Of a DNA stretch of 54,451 nucleotides, positions 1 through 8,430 are shown piece by piece (the first letter of the stretch is position 1; every line of letters starts with the position of its first letter). Source of the stretch: an uncultured Olsenella sp. (lineage in GTDB: Bacteria; Actinomycetota; Coriobacteriia; Coriobacteriales; Atopobiaceae); assembly GCA_949290055.1 (NCBI GenBank), contig CASEQJ010000026.1, forward strand, positions 1 through 54,451, in the 5' to 3' direction. A program made the translations under genes and the position numbers. Below the pieces are notes generated by a model. The model worked only from the letters and a program-made list of their open reading frames with translations. It made no database searches and was not told where the DNA came from.

Positions 1-537
1 GCGGACGAGCTTGAGGTTCTTGACCGTCACGCGCTCGTCGCCCATGTGGCCGTACATGTGCAGGCCCTTGCGGACGCGCGCGGGGTAGGCGCACTGGCCG
101 ATGGAGCCCGGGCGGCGCTGGTTGCGGGAGCCGTGGGTCATGGGGCCACGGGAGAAGTTCCAGCGCTTGATCGTGCCCTGGAAGCCCTTGCCCTTGGAGG
201 TGCCGATGACGTCAACGGACTTGACGTCGGCGAAGTCGGCGACGGTGACCACGTCACCGGTCTTGTGCTCCTCGCCGTTCTCGACGCGGACCTCGCGCAG
301 GTAGCGCATGGGCTCGACGCCGGCGGCCTTGAAGTGACCGGCCATGGGCTTGTTGACGTGCTTGGCGGAGATGTCTCCGAAGCCGATCTGAACGGCATCG
401 TAGCCGTCGGTCGCCTTCGTCTTGACCTGCGAGACAGTGCAGGGGCCAGCCTGGATGACGGTGACGGGCACGACGTTGTCGTCCTCGTCCCAGATCTGCG
501 TCATCCCAAGCTTGCGGCCAAGGATCGTGCTGACCAT
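1..537 (-). CDS. rplC: 50S ribosomal protein L3 (C-terminus cut by window edge)
   Basis: Large-subunit ribosomal protein L3, which binds 23S rRNA and helps start 50S assembly. The protein begins MVSTILGRKLGMTQIW, the hallmark L3 N-terminus, and contains GFQGTIKRWNFSRGP and a PGSIGQ segment, all typical. The visible part is 179 residues; the usual length is about 205-215, so the end lies beyond position 1. The ATG at 537 was chosen because the family begins exactly there. It would be the first or second gene of the S10/spc ribosomal cluster, but rpsJ, normally directly upstream, lies 3.4 kb away at 3951-4259. A good promoter (668-696) suggests rplC is transcribed on its own here. Confidence 0.97.
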   Translation of the reverse strand, partial: MVSTILGRKLGMTQIWDEDDNVVPVTVIQAGPCTVSQVKTKATDGYDAVQIGFGDISAKHVNKPMAGHFKAAGVEPMRYLREVRVENGEEHKTGDVVTVADFADVKSVDVIGTSKGKGFQGTIKRWNFSRGPMTHGSRNQRRPGSIGQCAYPARVRKGLHMYGHMGDERVTVKNLKLVR

Positions 538-667
538 GCTCTTTCCTAACCCTCGGTGGTCATGGGCTTTTCCGGGCGCCCCTTGCGCCCGTCCCCAGCG
601 GACCACGTCCTGTATCTGCTGCTTTTTGGGGTCGAGACATAGCTCTCCCCTTCTGAGCAGCCTGTCT

Positions 668-696
668 AGTCTACACGCGCTTATCGGTCGACACAA
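668..696 (-). promoter_or_regulatory. Putative sigma-A promoter for rplC
   Basis: On the minus strand there is a -35 TTGTGT (691-696), a 17-bp spacer and a -10 TAGACT (668-673), about 130 bp upstream of the rplC ATG. It fits the promoter pattern of the other translation operons in this window. Transcription start not shown directly. Confidence 0.6.
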
Positions 697-750
697 TGTC
701 TCCACACATTTTTTTAGGCCCACTGAGCTGCGGCGGCGCATTCCGCGCCC

Positions 751-764
751 CCGGGCGTATCCAT
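751..764 (-). promoter_or_regulatory. Copy 1 of the 14-bp element ATGGATACGCCCGG (upstream of rplC)
   Basis: Exact 14-bp match, on the minus strand, to elements at 7443-7456 and 33127-33140, each upstream of a ribosomal or tRNA promoter. Here it lies 54 bp upstream of the rplC -35 box; at the other two sites the gap is only 12-14 bp. Function unknown; see findings. Confidence 0.6.
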
Positions 765-832
765 GGCTCCGGCGACCACGCTTCCGCAGCGTTCTTGTCC
801 CCCTGTTTTTTGGCCCTCGCTGCCATTTTCCC

Positions 833-864
833 GGCACGTCCCCCTGAAAAAAGAGGGACATGCC
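833..864. terminator. Hairpin downstream of the histidine phosphatase
   Basis: Imperfect inverted repeat (GGCACGTCCC / GGGACATGCC) with an A/T-rich loop, about 35 bp past the stop of the minus-strand phosphatase gene. With the rplC promoter and the 14-bp element it accounts for the 362-bp gap 538-899, in which I see no gene. Confidence 0.45.
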
Positions 865-899
865 GCGCCGCCACAAGGGCGCGGACGAGAAGAACCCTG

Positions 900-1508
900 C
901 TATAGAGCCTGGTTCACGATCCTCTCGCAGGCGAAGGTGCGCGCCTCGGGGTCGTAGTCGAAGACGAGCACGCAGCAGTTCCCGAGGTGCACGTCCTGCG
1001 GGCAGTGCGCGAGGTGCTCCCACGCGAGCTTGAACTGCAGCGTCGCCGAGCCGTGGCTCACCGCGAGCGCGCACTCGACCCCGGGCGCCTCCATAATGCC
1101 CGTGATGGCCGCGACCACGCGCTCACGCAGCGCGGCGCTCCCCTCCCCGCCGAAGCGCACGAGCCTCTCGCCAGGGTCCCAGAGGTCAGCGGGCACGTCC
1201 GCGGTGGGTCCGCTCTCAAAGGTGCCGTAGCTGCGCTCCATGAGGCCGTCCAGGAGCTCCGCGGGTGGGAGGTCCTTCTCGCCTGCCGCGCGCAGCTCCT
1301 CGCGCACCACCTCGAGCGTCGACGCCGCGCGACCGAGCGGAGAGGAGCACATGCGGTCAAAGCGGACGCCCTGCCCCGCGAGCCAGCGTCCGGCCGCGCG
1401 CGCCTGCTCCACGCCGAGTGGCGTGAGCGGAGAGTCGCAGCGACCCTGTACGCGGTGCTGCAGGTTAAACTCGGTCTGACCGTGGCGCAGCACGTAGAGC
1501 GTGGGCAT
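900..1508 (-). CDS. Histidine phosphatase family protein (phosphoglycerate mutase-like)
   Basis: 202-residue cytosolic protein of the histidine phosphatase superfamily. The catalytic RHGQTEFN motif is at residues 8-15, followed by QGRCDSPLTPLG (substrate loop). The second conserved histidine is in the AVSHGS segment near residue 150. These enzymes remove phosphate from small metabolites or phosphoproteins through a phosphohistidine; cofactor-dependent mutases are longer (about 230-250), so a broad-specificity phosphatase is more likely than glycolytic GpmA. The start codon shares one base with the stop of thrH (TAATG at 1506-1510), so the two are probably translationally coupled. Substrate not deducible; phosphoserine is possible given the ThrH-like neighbour. 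Confidence 0.85.
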   Translation of the reverse strand: MPTLYVLRHGQTEFNLQHRVQGRCDSPLTPLGVEQARAAGRWLAGQGVRFDRMCSSPLGRAASTLEVVREELRAAGEKDLPPAELLDGLMERSYGTFESGPTADVPADLWDPGERLVRFGGEGSAALRERVVAAITGIMEAPGVECALAVSHGSATLQFKLAWEHLAHCPQDVHLGNCCVLVFDYDPEARTFACERIVNQAL

Positions 1509-2107
1509 TAGAGCGTCTCCGTTATGGCGGCGAGAAGGTCGGCGTACTCGGTAAACGCCAGAAGGTCGGGGTTGTCCGCCTGGATCTGCGGCGTGCTGCG
1601 GAAGAGAAAGCCCGCCTTGCTCGCACGGATCATGGCGAGGTCGTTGAAGGAGTCGCCGGCGGCGACAGTGTCAAAGCCGCAGCTCTGGAGCGCACGCACG
1701 GTAGTGAGCTTGGAGTTCTCGCAGCGCATGCGGTGAGCGAGGATCTCGCCCGTGGACGCCACCTCGAGCGAGTTGCACAGCAGCGTGGGCCAGCCGAGCT
1801 TGGCCATGAGCGGGCGCGCGAACTCCTCGAACGTGTCGGAGAGAATCACGACCTGCGTGCGCTCGCGCAGCGCGTCCAGAAAGTCGCGCGCGCCGGGCAG
1901 CGGATCAATGCGCGAAATGACGTCCTGGATCTGGGGCAGCCCCAGCCCATGCTCGCGCAGCGTGGCCAGGCGGAAGGCCATGAGCTTGTCGTAGTCGGGC
2001 TCGTCGCGCGTGGTGCGGGAGAGCTCGGGAATGCCGGACTCCTCGGAGAACGCGATCCAGATCTCGGGTACGAGCACGCCCTCGAGGTCGAGGCAGACGA
2101 TGTTCAT
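1508..2107 (-). CDS. thrH: HAD phosphatase of the ThrH type (phosphoserine phosphatase/homoserine phosphotransferase)
   Basis: 199-residue HAD hydrolase. It begins MNIVCLDLEGVLVPEIW, the diagnostic ThrH N-terminus with nucleophile Asp at residue 7, followed by VVILSDTFEEFARPLM and AAGDSFNDLAMI (HAD motifs II and IV). The family, characterised in Pseudomonas aeruginosa, dephosphorylates phosphoserine and can transfer phosphate to homoserine. An upstream in-frame start at 2263 exists, but the family alignment and the ribosome binding site GAAGGGA just before 2107 place the start here. It overlaps the next gene by one base. The likely role is serine synthesis; the coupled histidine phosphatase may act on a related compound. 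Confidence 0.85.
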   Translation of the reverse strand: MNIVCLDLEGVLVPEIWIAFSEESGIPELSRTTRDEPDYDKLMAFRLATLREHGLGLPQIQDVISRIDPLPGARDFLDALRERTQVVILSDTFEEFARPLMAKLGWPTLLCNSLEVASTGEILAHRMRCENSKLTTVRALQSCGFDTVAAGDSFNDLAMIRASKAGFLFRSTPQIQADNPDLLAFTEYADLLAAITETL

Positions 2108-2213
2108 GTAACGTCCCTTCCGTCGGCGCCTCACTTCTCGCCCATCATATCCAGAAATGGTTTCAGCTTGGCAACACAATCGCGCACAAGGCGCCCCCTC
2201 GACGGCCATGCGC

Positions 2214-2339
2214 AAAGGTTGGGTACTTTTTTGAAGACACTCCACGTAGCAAATGGATACCACAAGTCATATACCTGCGCATTTGTTACGACAGACGTCT
2301 CCGCTACTTCGCATGAGGGCTAAAAATGACCCAACCTTT
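2214..2339. repeat. Intergenic 126-bp element bounded by inverted repeats
   Basis: 11-bp perfect inverted repeats AAAGGTTGGGT (2214-2224) and ACCCAACCTTT (2329-2339) extend imperfectly through T-rich and A-rich tracts. They enclose about 104 bp with no reading frame of note. This fills most of the 312-bp gap between thrH and the glutaredoxin gene. Could be a MITE-like element, a structured leader or a bidirectional terminator. Confidence 0.5.
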
Positions 2340-2419
2340 TTCTGACGGCAGGCTCGGCCGGGTAAAAGACGAGCAAAGCAGCGTTGCCACCTGCAAGCCA
2401 CCCCGTGAAGGGAGTCCCC

Positions 2420-2659
2420 ATGCCCTGCTACGAGCTCTTCATAATGCCAACCTGCCCCTATTGCCGTAAGGTTCAGCTCTACATGCGTCAGCACGACATC
2501 GAGCTGCCGCTGCGCGACATCACCTCCGAGCCCGGCGCGCGCGACGAGCTCATTCGTGTGGGTGGCAAGGCCCAGGTCCCGTGCCTGTTTATCGACGGCG
2601 CACCCCTGTACGAGTCCGACGACATCATTGCCTACCTCTCCAAGGCTTTCGAGGACTAG
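2420..2659 (+). CDS. Glutaredoxin
   Basis: 79-residue glutaredoxin with a thioredoxin fold. It begins MPCYELFIMPTCPYC; the CPYC redox motif lies about residues 12-15. The cis-proline loop is AQVPCLFIDG and the glutathione-binding ESDDII segment follows. It reduces disulfides or mixed glutathione disulfides in the cytosol. The start at 2420 rather than 2384 is set by a GAAGGGAG ribosome binding site and by family length (about 75-85). It is encoded alone, divergent from thrH, with the XRE regulator gene 81 bp downstream. Whether this organism makes glutathione cannot be told from the window. Confidence 0.93.
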   Translation: MPCYELFIMPTCPYCRKVQLYMRQHDIELPLRDITSEPGARDELIRVGGKAQVPCLFIDGAPLYESDDIIAYLSKAFED

Positions 2660-2740
2660 CAGCTCAGCGCGTCTGTACACCACATTTGACAGACGGACGA
2701 CGCGGTGCCGGGCACACTCTTGCCAACGAGAGGAGGCGCC

Positions 2741-3697
2741 ATGGACGTAGGTTCGAGCATCCGGGAGCTCCGGCAGACCCGCGGCCTCACGCAGGAGGGG
2801 CTCGCCGCGGCGCTCTACGTGAGCCGACAGACGATCTCCCATTGGGAGTCCGGTCGCACGACGCCGGACGCTCAGTCGCTTCTGCTCATGAGCGCGCTCT
2901 TTGCCGTCACGGTCGACGAGCTGGTCAAAGGCGGCGTCGAGGCAATTTCTGTGGTGGAGGCCCAGGAACGGAGAAGGGCGCGCCTGAGCTATGCGACAGC
3001 CGCGGGAATCGGGCTCGTCGGCGCGGCGGTCGTGGCGCCGGCGCTCGTGGCGGGGCTCGGGGCTCTTGGCGGGGCGCTCTCGCTCGCGCCGGTGGCCACC
3101 GCGCTCGCCGTCGCGGGCGTCTCGCGGTCGCGGGCGAGCGAGGGAGCCTCGCTGCACGTGCTGCGCGAGGCGCTCGAAAGCAACGTCGAGCTGCTCCTTC
3201 ACGCAGAGGGCGACATGCACGACCTTGCGGTCACGGTCCTGGACGAGAAGAACGAGCGACCCTACCTCGTTCGCCACGTCGCGAGCGTGCCGCGCGGAGA
3301 GCGCTGGGGGATCGAGGACGCCGCCGGTCGCAGAGTGGCCCGCGTGGCATATCGCGTCATTATGACGGCCGCGCCGCTCCCCTCTATCGAGGCGCAAATC
3401 GACGGCGTCGGCACCGTCACGGCTCGCAAGAACCTGCGCATGCGCGCGGGCGTGGCACAGGTGTGGGAGCTCGAGGGCTGCGACGTCGGCGTGGCCGGCG
3501 ACTGGCTGGGTGAGAAGGTCGAGCTCACGCAGGCCGGCCGGGCCATTGCGTCCGTCGAGTTCGAGGGGGCGGACGCGCGCCTGCGCGTCCCCCACGGCCG
3601 CCACGTCCTTCTCGCCCTCACCCTGGCGTTCCTTTTGCTGCTCGTCCGCGTCGAGGAGCGCCGACACTCATGGGCGCGGACGGGAGTGCCGGCTTAG
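2741..3697 (+). CDS. XRE-family helix-turn-helix protein with predicted membrane segments
   Basis: 318-residue protein. Residues 5-60 form a Cro/C1-type helix-turn-helix (IRELRQTRGLTQEGLAAAL, then SRQTISHWESGR), followed by a VDELV segment. A hydrophobic Ala/Gly-rich stretch (about residues 95-140) and a Leu-rich one near the C-terminus (LLALTLAFLLLLV) look like membrane anchors, with a roughly 150-residue region between them of no recognised family. The start was chosen at the ATG preceded by GAGAGGAGGC. Such proteins are often membrane-tethered repressors sensing an envelope or membrane signal; the target here is unknown. The last codons run into a repeat cluster (3660-3807). Confidence 0.8.
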   Translation: MDVGSSIRELRQTRGLTQEGLAAALYVSRQTISHWESGRTTPDAQSLLLMSALFAVTVDELVKGGVEAISVVEAQERRRARLSYATAAGIGLVGAAVVAPALVAGLGALGGALSLAPVATALAVAGVSRSRASEGASLHVLREALESNVELLLHAEGDMHDLAVTVLDEKNERPYLVRHVASVPRGERWGIEDAAGRRVARVAYRVIMTAAPLPSIEAQIDGVGTVTARKNLRMRAGVAQVWELEGCDVGVAGDWLGEKVELTQAGRAIASVEFEGADARLRVPHGRHVLLALTLAFLLLLVRVEERRHSWARTGVPA

Positions 3698-3807
3698 TTG
3701 ACAGCTTATCAACAGGAGTGTCGGCGCTATCTTGGGCTATGCGCGGGAGTGCCGGCTGGCACGCCTCCGGAAGCCGACACTCATGAGTGCGAGACAGGAG
3801 TGCCGGC
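3660..3807. repeat. Cluster of GCCGrCACTC half-site repeats (family 2, locus A)
   Basis: Six copies of an 11-bp unit occur: GCCGACACTCA at 3660 and 3773, and the reverse GGAGTGYCGGC at 3683, 3715, 3746 and 3797. Spacing between successive reverse copies is 32, 31 and 51 bp. The cluster covers the 3' end of the XRE gene and the gap before the rpsJ terminator. The same unit occurs at 27202-27324 upstream of rpoB. Confidence 0.7.
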
Positions 3808-3851
3808 AAGAAGTATCCCCTGGTATTGCGCTGACCAAGGCCGAGACGCAA

Positions 3852-3926
3852 GGAGCCCCCGGAATTCCTAAGCAAGAGTTCTGAGCGCGAAGCACGAACA
3901 CTCTTGCGTGGAATTCCGGGGGCTCC
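3852..3926. terminator. Long hairpin downstream of rpsJ (end of the str operon)
   Basis: Perfect 17-bp arms (3852-3868 and 3910-3926, GGAGCCCCCGGAATTCC and its complement) with an inner second stem (GCAAGAGT / ACTCTTGC). It starts 25 bp past the rpsJ stop. No clear T tract, so terminator function is inferred from position and stem length. Confidence 0.65.
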
Positions 3927-3950
3927 CCTACGCGTTAGGGCTTACGGCCC

Positions 3951-4259
3951 CTAGAGCTTGATCTCAATGTCCACGCCGGCGGGCAGGTCGAGACCCATGA
4001 GCGAGTCGACCGTGGCGGCAGCCGGGTCGAGAATGTCAATGAGACGCTTGTGGGTGCGCATCTCAAACTGCTCGCGAGAGTCCTTGTCCTTGTGCGGCGA
4101 GCGAATGACCGTGTAGAGGTTGCGCTCGGTGGGCAGGGGGATGGGGCCGGACACGCGGGCACCGGTCTTCTGAGCGGTGTCGACGATGAGCTTCGCGGAC
4201 TGGTCAACGACCTCGTGGTCGTAGCCCTTGAGGCGAATCCTGATCTTCTGGCTTGACAC
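3951..4259 (-). CDS. rpsJ: 30S ribosomal protein S10
   Basis: 102-residue S10, normal length, of the 30S head; it also binds NusB in antitermination complexes. The sequence [25 protein letters not shown] and the [32 protein letters not shown] block are diagnostic. It starts with GTG at 4259, six bases after a GGAGG ribosome binding site. It is the last gene of a rpsL-rpsG-fusA-rpsJ unit; a long hairpin follows. In most bacteria tuf precedes rpsJ and rplC follows it; here tuf is at 31.5 kb and rplC is 3.4 kb further on. Confidence 0.98.
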   Translation of the reverse strand: MSSQKIRIRLKGYDHEVVDQSAKLIVDTAQKTGARVSGPIPLPTERNLYTVIRSPHKDKDSREQFEMRTHKRLIDILDPAAATVDSLMGLDLPAGVDIEIKL

Positions 4260-4298
4260 TTTGTACCTCCAAATGAGCTAGGGCTCGTGGTCGTTGAC

Positions 4299-6395
4299 TT
4301 AGGAAGCGTTTCCGCCGTTCTTGGCGACGATCTCGTCGCGAATGTTCTTCGGGACGGGCTCGTAGGAGTCGAACTGCATGGTGTAGCTCGCACGGCCCTG
4401 GGTCTGGGAGCGGAGGTCGGTGGCGTACCCGAACATCTCGCCCAGCGGCACCTTGGCGCGAATCACCTTGGTGTCGCGACGGTCCTCCATGCCCTCGATC
4501 TTGCCGCGGCGGGAGGAGAGGTTGCCCATGACGTCGCCCATGTACTGCTCGGGAGTCTCGACCTCGACGGCCTCGATCGGCTCGAGCAGCACGGGGTCGG
4601 ACTTCTTGAGGGCGTCCTTGATCGCCATGGAGCCGGCGATCTTGAAGGCGGCCTCTGAGGAGTCGACCTCGTGGTAGGAGCCGTCTATGAGCTTGACCTT
4701 GATGTCGACGACCGGGTAGCCGGCAATGACGCCGCTCTCGAGCGCCTCCTGGATGCCCTTGTCGATCGAGGGGATGTACTCCTTCGGGATGACGCCACCG
4801 ACGATGGCGTTCTCGAACTCGTAGCCCTTGCCCTCCTCGTTGGGCTCCATGTCAATGATCGCGTGACCGTACTGGCCGCGACCGCCGGACTGGCGGACGA
4901 ACTTGCCCTCGGCGTGCGCGACGGCCTTGCCAGCGGTCTCGCGGTAGGCGACCTGCGGCTTGCCGACGTTGGCGTCGACCTTGAACTCGCGGCGCAGACG
5001 GTCGACGATAATCTCGAGGTGCAGCTCGCCCATGCCGGAAATAATGGTCTGGCCGGTCTCGTGGTCGGTGTGGACCTGGAAGGTCGGGTCCTCCTCGGCG
5101 AGCTTGGCCAGGCCCACGGACATCTTGTCCTGCTCGGCCTTGGTCTTGGGCTCCACGGCGACGGAGATGACCGGGGTCGCGAACTCGATGGACTCGAGAA
5201 TGACCGGGTGCTTCTCGTCGCAGAGGGTCTCACCGGTGGTGGTGTTCTTCAGGCCGACGCAGGCGACGATGTCGCCGGCGGAGCACTCGTCACGGTCGAC
5301 GCGCTCGTTGGCGTTCATCTCAAGAATGCGACCGAGACGCTCGCGGTTGTCCTTGACCGAGTTGTAGACGTAGGAGCCCGCCTCCGCCTGACCGGAGTAC
5401 ACGCGAATGTAGGTGAGCTTGCCGACGTAGGGGTCGGTCATGATCTTGAAGGCGAGGGCCGCGAAGGGCTCCTTCGGGTCGGCGTGGCGGACCTCGGGCT
5501 CACCCTTGAGGTTGGTGCCGTCGATCTCGGCGACGTCGAGCGGGCTCGGCAGGTAGTCCACGACAGCGTCGAGGAGCTCCTGAATGCCCTTGTTCTTGTA
5601 GGCGGAGCCCACGAAGACGAGGTTGAGCTCGCCGTCAATGACGCCCTTGCGCAGGGCAGCCTTGAGGACGTCGACGTCGATCTCGGCCTCCTCGAGGACG
5701 GCCTCCATGATCTCGTCGGAGAAGTTGGAGGCGGCGTCGAGCAGCTCCTCGCGCTTCTCCTGGGCAAGGTCCATGAACTCGTCGGGAATGGCGTCCATGG
5801 GCTCCGGGTAGATCATGCCCTTGGCGTCCTCCTTGAAGTCCCAGGCGGTCATGGTGACCAGGTCCACGAGACCCCAGAAGTTGGACTCGGCGCCCATCGG
5901 GATCTGGGCCGCCACGGCGTTGGCGTGCAGGCGGTCCTTCATGGTCTCGATCGCGTGGAAGAAGTCGGCGCCCACGCGGTCGTACTTGTTAATGAAGGCG
6001 ATGCGGGGGACGCCGTAGGTCGTGGCCTGACGCCAGACGGTCTCGGACTGCGGCTGGACGCCGGCGACGGCGTCGAAGACCGCGACCGCGCCGTCGAGAA
6101 CGCGCAGGCAGCGCTCGACCTCGGACGTGAAGTCGACGTGACCCGGGGTGTCAATGATCTGAATGACGTGGTCCTTCCAGAAGCACGTGGTGGCCGCGGA
6201 GGTAATGGTCACGCCGCGCTCCTGCTCCTGAACCATCCAGTCCATGGTGGCGGCGCCGTCGTGGACCTCGCCGATCTTGTGGGTCTTGCCCGTGTAGTAG
6301 AGGATGCGCTCCGTCGTGGTGGTCTTGCCGGCGTCAATGTGGGCCATGATGCCGATGTTGCGGAGGTCCTCGAGCTTGTACTTAACCTTTGCCAT
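4299..6395 (-). CDS. fusA: Elongation factor G
   Basis: 698-residue translational GTPase that moves tRNA and mRNA through the ribosome and helps recycle ribosomes. GTP-binding motifs are complete: [15 protein letters not shown] (G1), [10 protein letters not shown] (G2 loop), DTPGHVDF (G3) and NKYDR (G4). Domain IV includes [15 protein letters not shown], and the C-terminus has the domain V QGRASYTM segment. Length matches typical EF-G (690-710). The start at 6395 has a GAGGAG ribosome binding site. It lies between rpsG (24 bp) and rpsJ (39 bp), so it is cotranscribed from the rpsL promoter. Confidence 0.99.
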   Translation of the reverse strand: MAKVKYKLEDLRNIGIMAHIDAGKTTTTERILYYTGKTHKIGEVHDGAATMDWMVQEQERGVTITSAATTCFWKDHVIQIIDTPGHVDFTSEVERCLRVLDGAVAVFDAVAGVQPQSETVWRQATTYGVPRIAFINKYDRVGADFFHAIETMKDRLHANAVAAQIPMGAESNFWGLVDLVTMTAWDFKEDAKGMIYPEPMDAIPDEFMDLAQEKREELLDAASNFSDEIMEAVLEEAEIDVDVLKAALRKGVIDGELNLVFVGSAYKNKGIQELLDAVVDYLPSPLDVAEIDGTNLKGEPEVRHADPKEPFAALAFKIMTDPYVGKLTYIRVYSGQAEAGSYVYNSVKDNRERLGRILEMNANERVDRDECSAGDIVACVGLKNTTTGETLCDEKHPVILESIEFATPVISVAVEPKTKAEQDKMSVGLAKLAEEDPTFQVHTDHETGQTIISGMGELHLEIIVDRLRREFKVDANVGKPQVAYRETAGKAVAHAEGKFVRQSGGRGQYGHAIIDMEPNEEGKGYEFENAIVGGVIPKEYIPSIDKGIQEALESGVIAGYPVVDIKVKLIDGSYHEVDSSEAAFKIAGSMAIKDALKKSDPVLLEPIEAVEVETPEQYMGDVMGNLSSRRGKIEGMEDRRDTKVIRAKVPLGEMFGYATDLRSQTQGRASYTMQFDSYEPVPKNIRDEIVAKNGGNAS

Positions 6396-6419
6396 GTGGC
6401 TTCTCCTCGGTCTCGCGGA

Positions 6420-6896
<477 letters not shown>

Positions 6897-6938
6897 GGTG
6901 TATCTCCTTCAGTGAGTGCGATCAGGTATGCGGCGGAA

Positions 6939-7310
6939 CTACTTGGGGCGCTTGGTGCCGTAGCGAGAACGGGCCTTCTGGCGGTTCTGGACGGCAGCGC
7001 AGTCGTAGGCGCCACGAATGATCTTGTAGCGGACACCGGGGAGGTCGCGCACGCGGCCGCCGCGGATCAGGACGATCGAGTGCTCCTGGAGGTTGTGGCC
7101 CTCGCCGGGAATGTAGGCGGTGACCTCGATGCCGTTCACGAGGCGCACACGGGCGACCTTACGAAGGGCGGAGTTCGGCTTCTTGGGGGTGGTGGTGAAG
7201 ACGCGGGTGCAGACGCCACGCTTCTGGGGGTTGTGCTGCAGGGCGGCGTTCTTGGACTTGGCCTTGACGCTCATGCGGCCCTTGCGGACCAGCTGGTTGA
7301 TAGTAGGCAA
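6939..7310 (-). CDS. rpsL: 30S ribosomal protein S12 (TTG start)
   Basis: 123-residue decoding-centre protein S12, site of classic streptomycin resistance mutations. The conserved start [11 protein letters not shown] follows a TTG codon at 7308-7310 placed six bases after AAGGAG. An in-frame ATG 12 codons upstream (7346) would add residues no S12 has and leave the ribosome binding site inside the gene, so TTG is preferred. [17 protein letters not shown], with wild-type Lys at both streptomycin-relevant positions, and [10 protein letters not shown] are present. First gene of the str operon, with a leader of roughly 85 nt from the predicted promoter. Confidence 0.96.
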   Translation of the reverse strand: MPTINQLVRKGRMSVKAKSKNAALQHNPQKRGVCTRVFTTTPKKPNSALRKVARVRLVNGIEVTAYIPGEGHNLQEHSIVLIRGGRVRDLPGVRYKIIRGAYDCAAVQNRQKARSRYGTKRPK

Positions 7311-7401
7311 AGCTCTCTCCTTCTGTACTATCGACGACGTGCTCATTTACTCGTATTCAAGGGCCGAGCAGCACCTCTGCCCCGGATTGACGCAACGGTG
7401 A

Positions 7402-7430
7402 AGATTACGCGCATGCACGGCAGTTGTCAA
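7402..7430 (-). promoter_or_regulatory. Promoter of the rpsL (str) operon
   Basis: Minus-strand -35 TTGACA (7425-7430), 17-bp spacer, -10 TAATCT (7402-7407). It is nearly identical in its boxes and spacing to the tRNA-Tyr/tuf promoter at 33084-33112. The 14-bp element lies 12 bp upstream of the -35 box. Confidence 0.8.
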
Positions 7431-7442
7431 AACGCCACGGAG

Positions 7443-7456
7443 CCGGGCGTATCCAT
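7443..7456 (-). promoter_or_regulatory. Copy 2 of the 14-bp element ATGGATACGCCCGG (upstream of rpsL)
   Basis: Identical to 751-764 and 33127-33140. It is placed 12 bp upstream of the -35 box, where an activator or UP-type site would be expected. Confidence 0.65.
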
Positions 7457-7495
7457 TCTCCACAGGGCGTTCACGCGCGGGCGGCACGGATTCGC

Positions 7496-7562
7496 CGAGA
7501 CGGAGCGTTTGCAGAAAAAAGGCGGTCTGGAGGGGTCGATTTTCTGCAGACGCTCCGTCTCG
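7496..7562. terminator. Terminator-like hairpin between degV and rpsL
   Basis: Arms of 23 bp with one mismatch (CGAGACGGAGCGTTTGCAGA and its complement) and a loop of about 22 nt. A/T runs at the inner ends of both arms make it plausible in either direction. It ends the fab operon transcript after degV and isolates the str promoter. No gene in the 301 bp between rpsL and degV. Confidence 0.7.
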
Positions 7563-7611
7563 ACGGTTGGACGGGCGGCACCGGGGCGAGAAGGACGTCG
7601 GGTCGCGGGCA

Positions 7612-8430
7612 CTATGCCCAGGAGAGGCCGACGGCGCCGATCCCGAGGTGCTTTGTGAGCACGGGACCGCCGTCCTTGACGCGCAGGTGGGCCTCCGGGA
7701 AGCGCTCGCGCGCGGCGAGAAGGACCTCGCGCGCCTCGACGCCGCGCGGGCCGAAGTGCGAGACCAGAAGCTCGGTCGTGCCCGCCGGAACCTGCTCGGC
7801 CATTGCGGCCGCCATGCCGCGGGCGCCGCGGCCGTCGGCGAGCTTGACGATACCGCCCTCGCCGAGCGCCATGACCGGGTAGCGGTTGAGCTTGGTCGCC
7901 ACCGCGCGGCGAATCGCGCCGAGCCGGCCGCTGCGGGAGAGCGCCGCCATGTCGGGCACGGAGAAGACGATGCGCGTGGTGTCACGCAGCGTCGCGAGCT
8001 CCTCCACGATCTTCTCGACGGGGCTCCCCGCGTTCGCGAGCACGCGGGCCCGGCGGACGAGAAACTCGAGCGCGCCGGCGGTCTCCCACGAGTCAAAGAC
8101 GGTCACGTGCGCGTCGCCCACGGCCTCCGCCGCCTGCTCGGCGCTGCGGAACGTGCCGGAGAGGCGCGAGGAGATCGTGACGCAGAGCACGTCGTCGCCC
8201 GCGTCGAGGTGACGGCGGAACGCGCGCTCGAAGGCGGACGGGCGCACGGCCTCGGTGGTGACCAGGCCGGACCCGACGAGGGCGGCCGCGTAGTCGCCGT
8301 TCTCGCCGACAAAGCCCTCGGCGTGGCGGATCCCGGCGGCGGCGTATCCCATGGGCAGCACGTCAACGCCGAGCTCGGCGGCCTCGTTGCGCGTGAGGCC
8401 GCAGGTGGAGTCGGTGACTAGAGCGAGCAT
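7612..8430 (-). CDS. DegV family (FakB-like) fatty-acid-binding protein
   Basis: 272 residues, typical DegV length. The N-terminus MLALVTDSTCGLT carries the D-S/T-x lipid-head motif, and the middle has ITISSRLSGTFRSAEQAAE, the conserved DegV loop. DegV proteins bind one long-chain fatty acid; some (FakB) present it to the kinase FakA for phosphorylation and membrane lipid synthesis. The start lies 13 bases inside the end of accDA, so it is translationally coupled to the fatty-acid synthesis operon and is its last gene. That placement supports a lipid role; a fakA partner is not in this window. Confidence 0.88.
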   Translation of the reverse strand: MLALVTDSTCGLTRNEAAELGVDVLPMGYAAAGIRHAEGFVGENGDYAAALVGSGLVTTEAVRPSAFERAFRRHLDAGDDVLCVTISSRLSGTFRSAEQAAEAVGDAHVTVFDSWETAGALEFLVRRARVLANAGSPVEKIVEELATLRDTTRIVFSVPDMAALSRSGRLGAIRRAVATKLNRYPVMALGEGGIVKLADGRGARGMAAAMAEQVPAGTTELLVSHFGPRGVEAREVLLAARERFPEAHLRVKDGGPVLTKHLGIGAVGLSWA

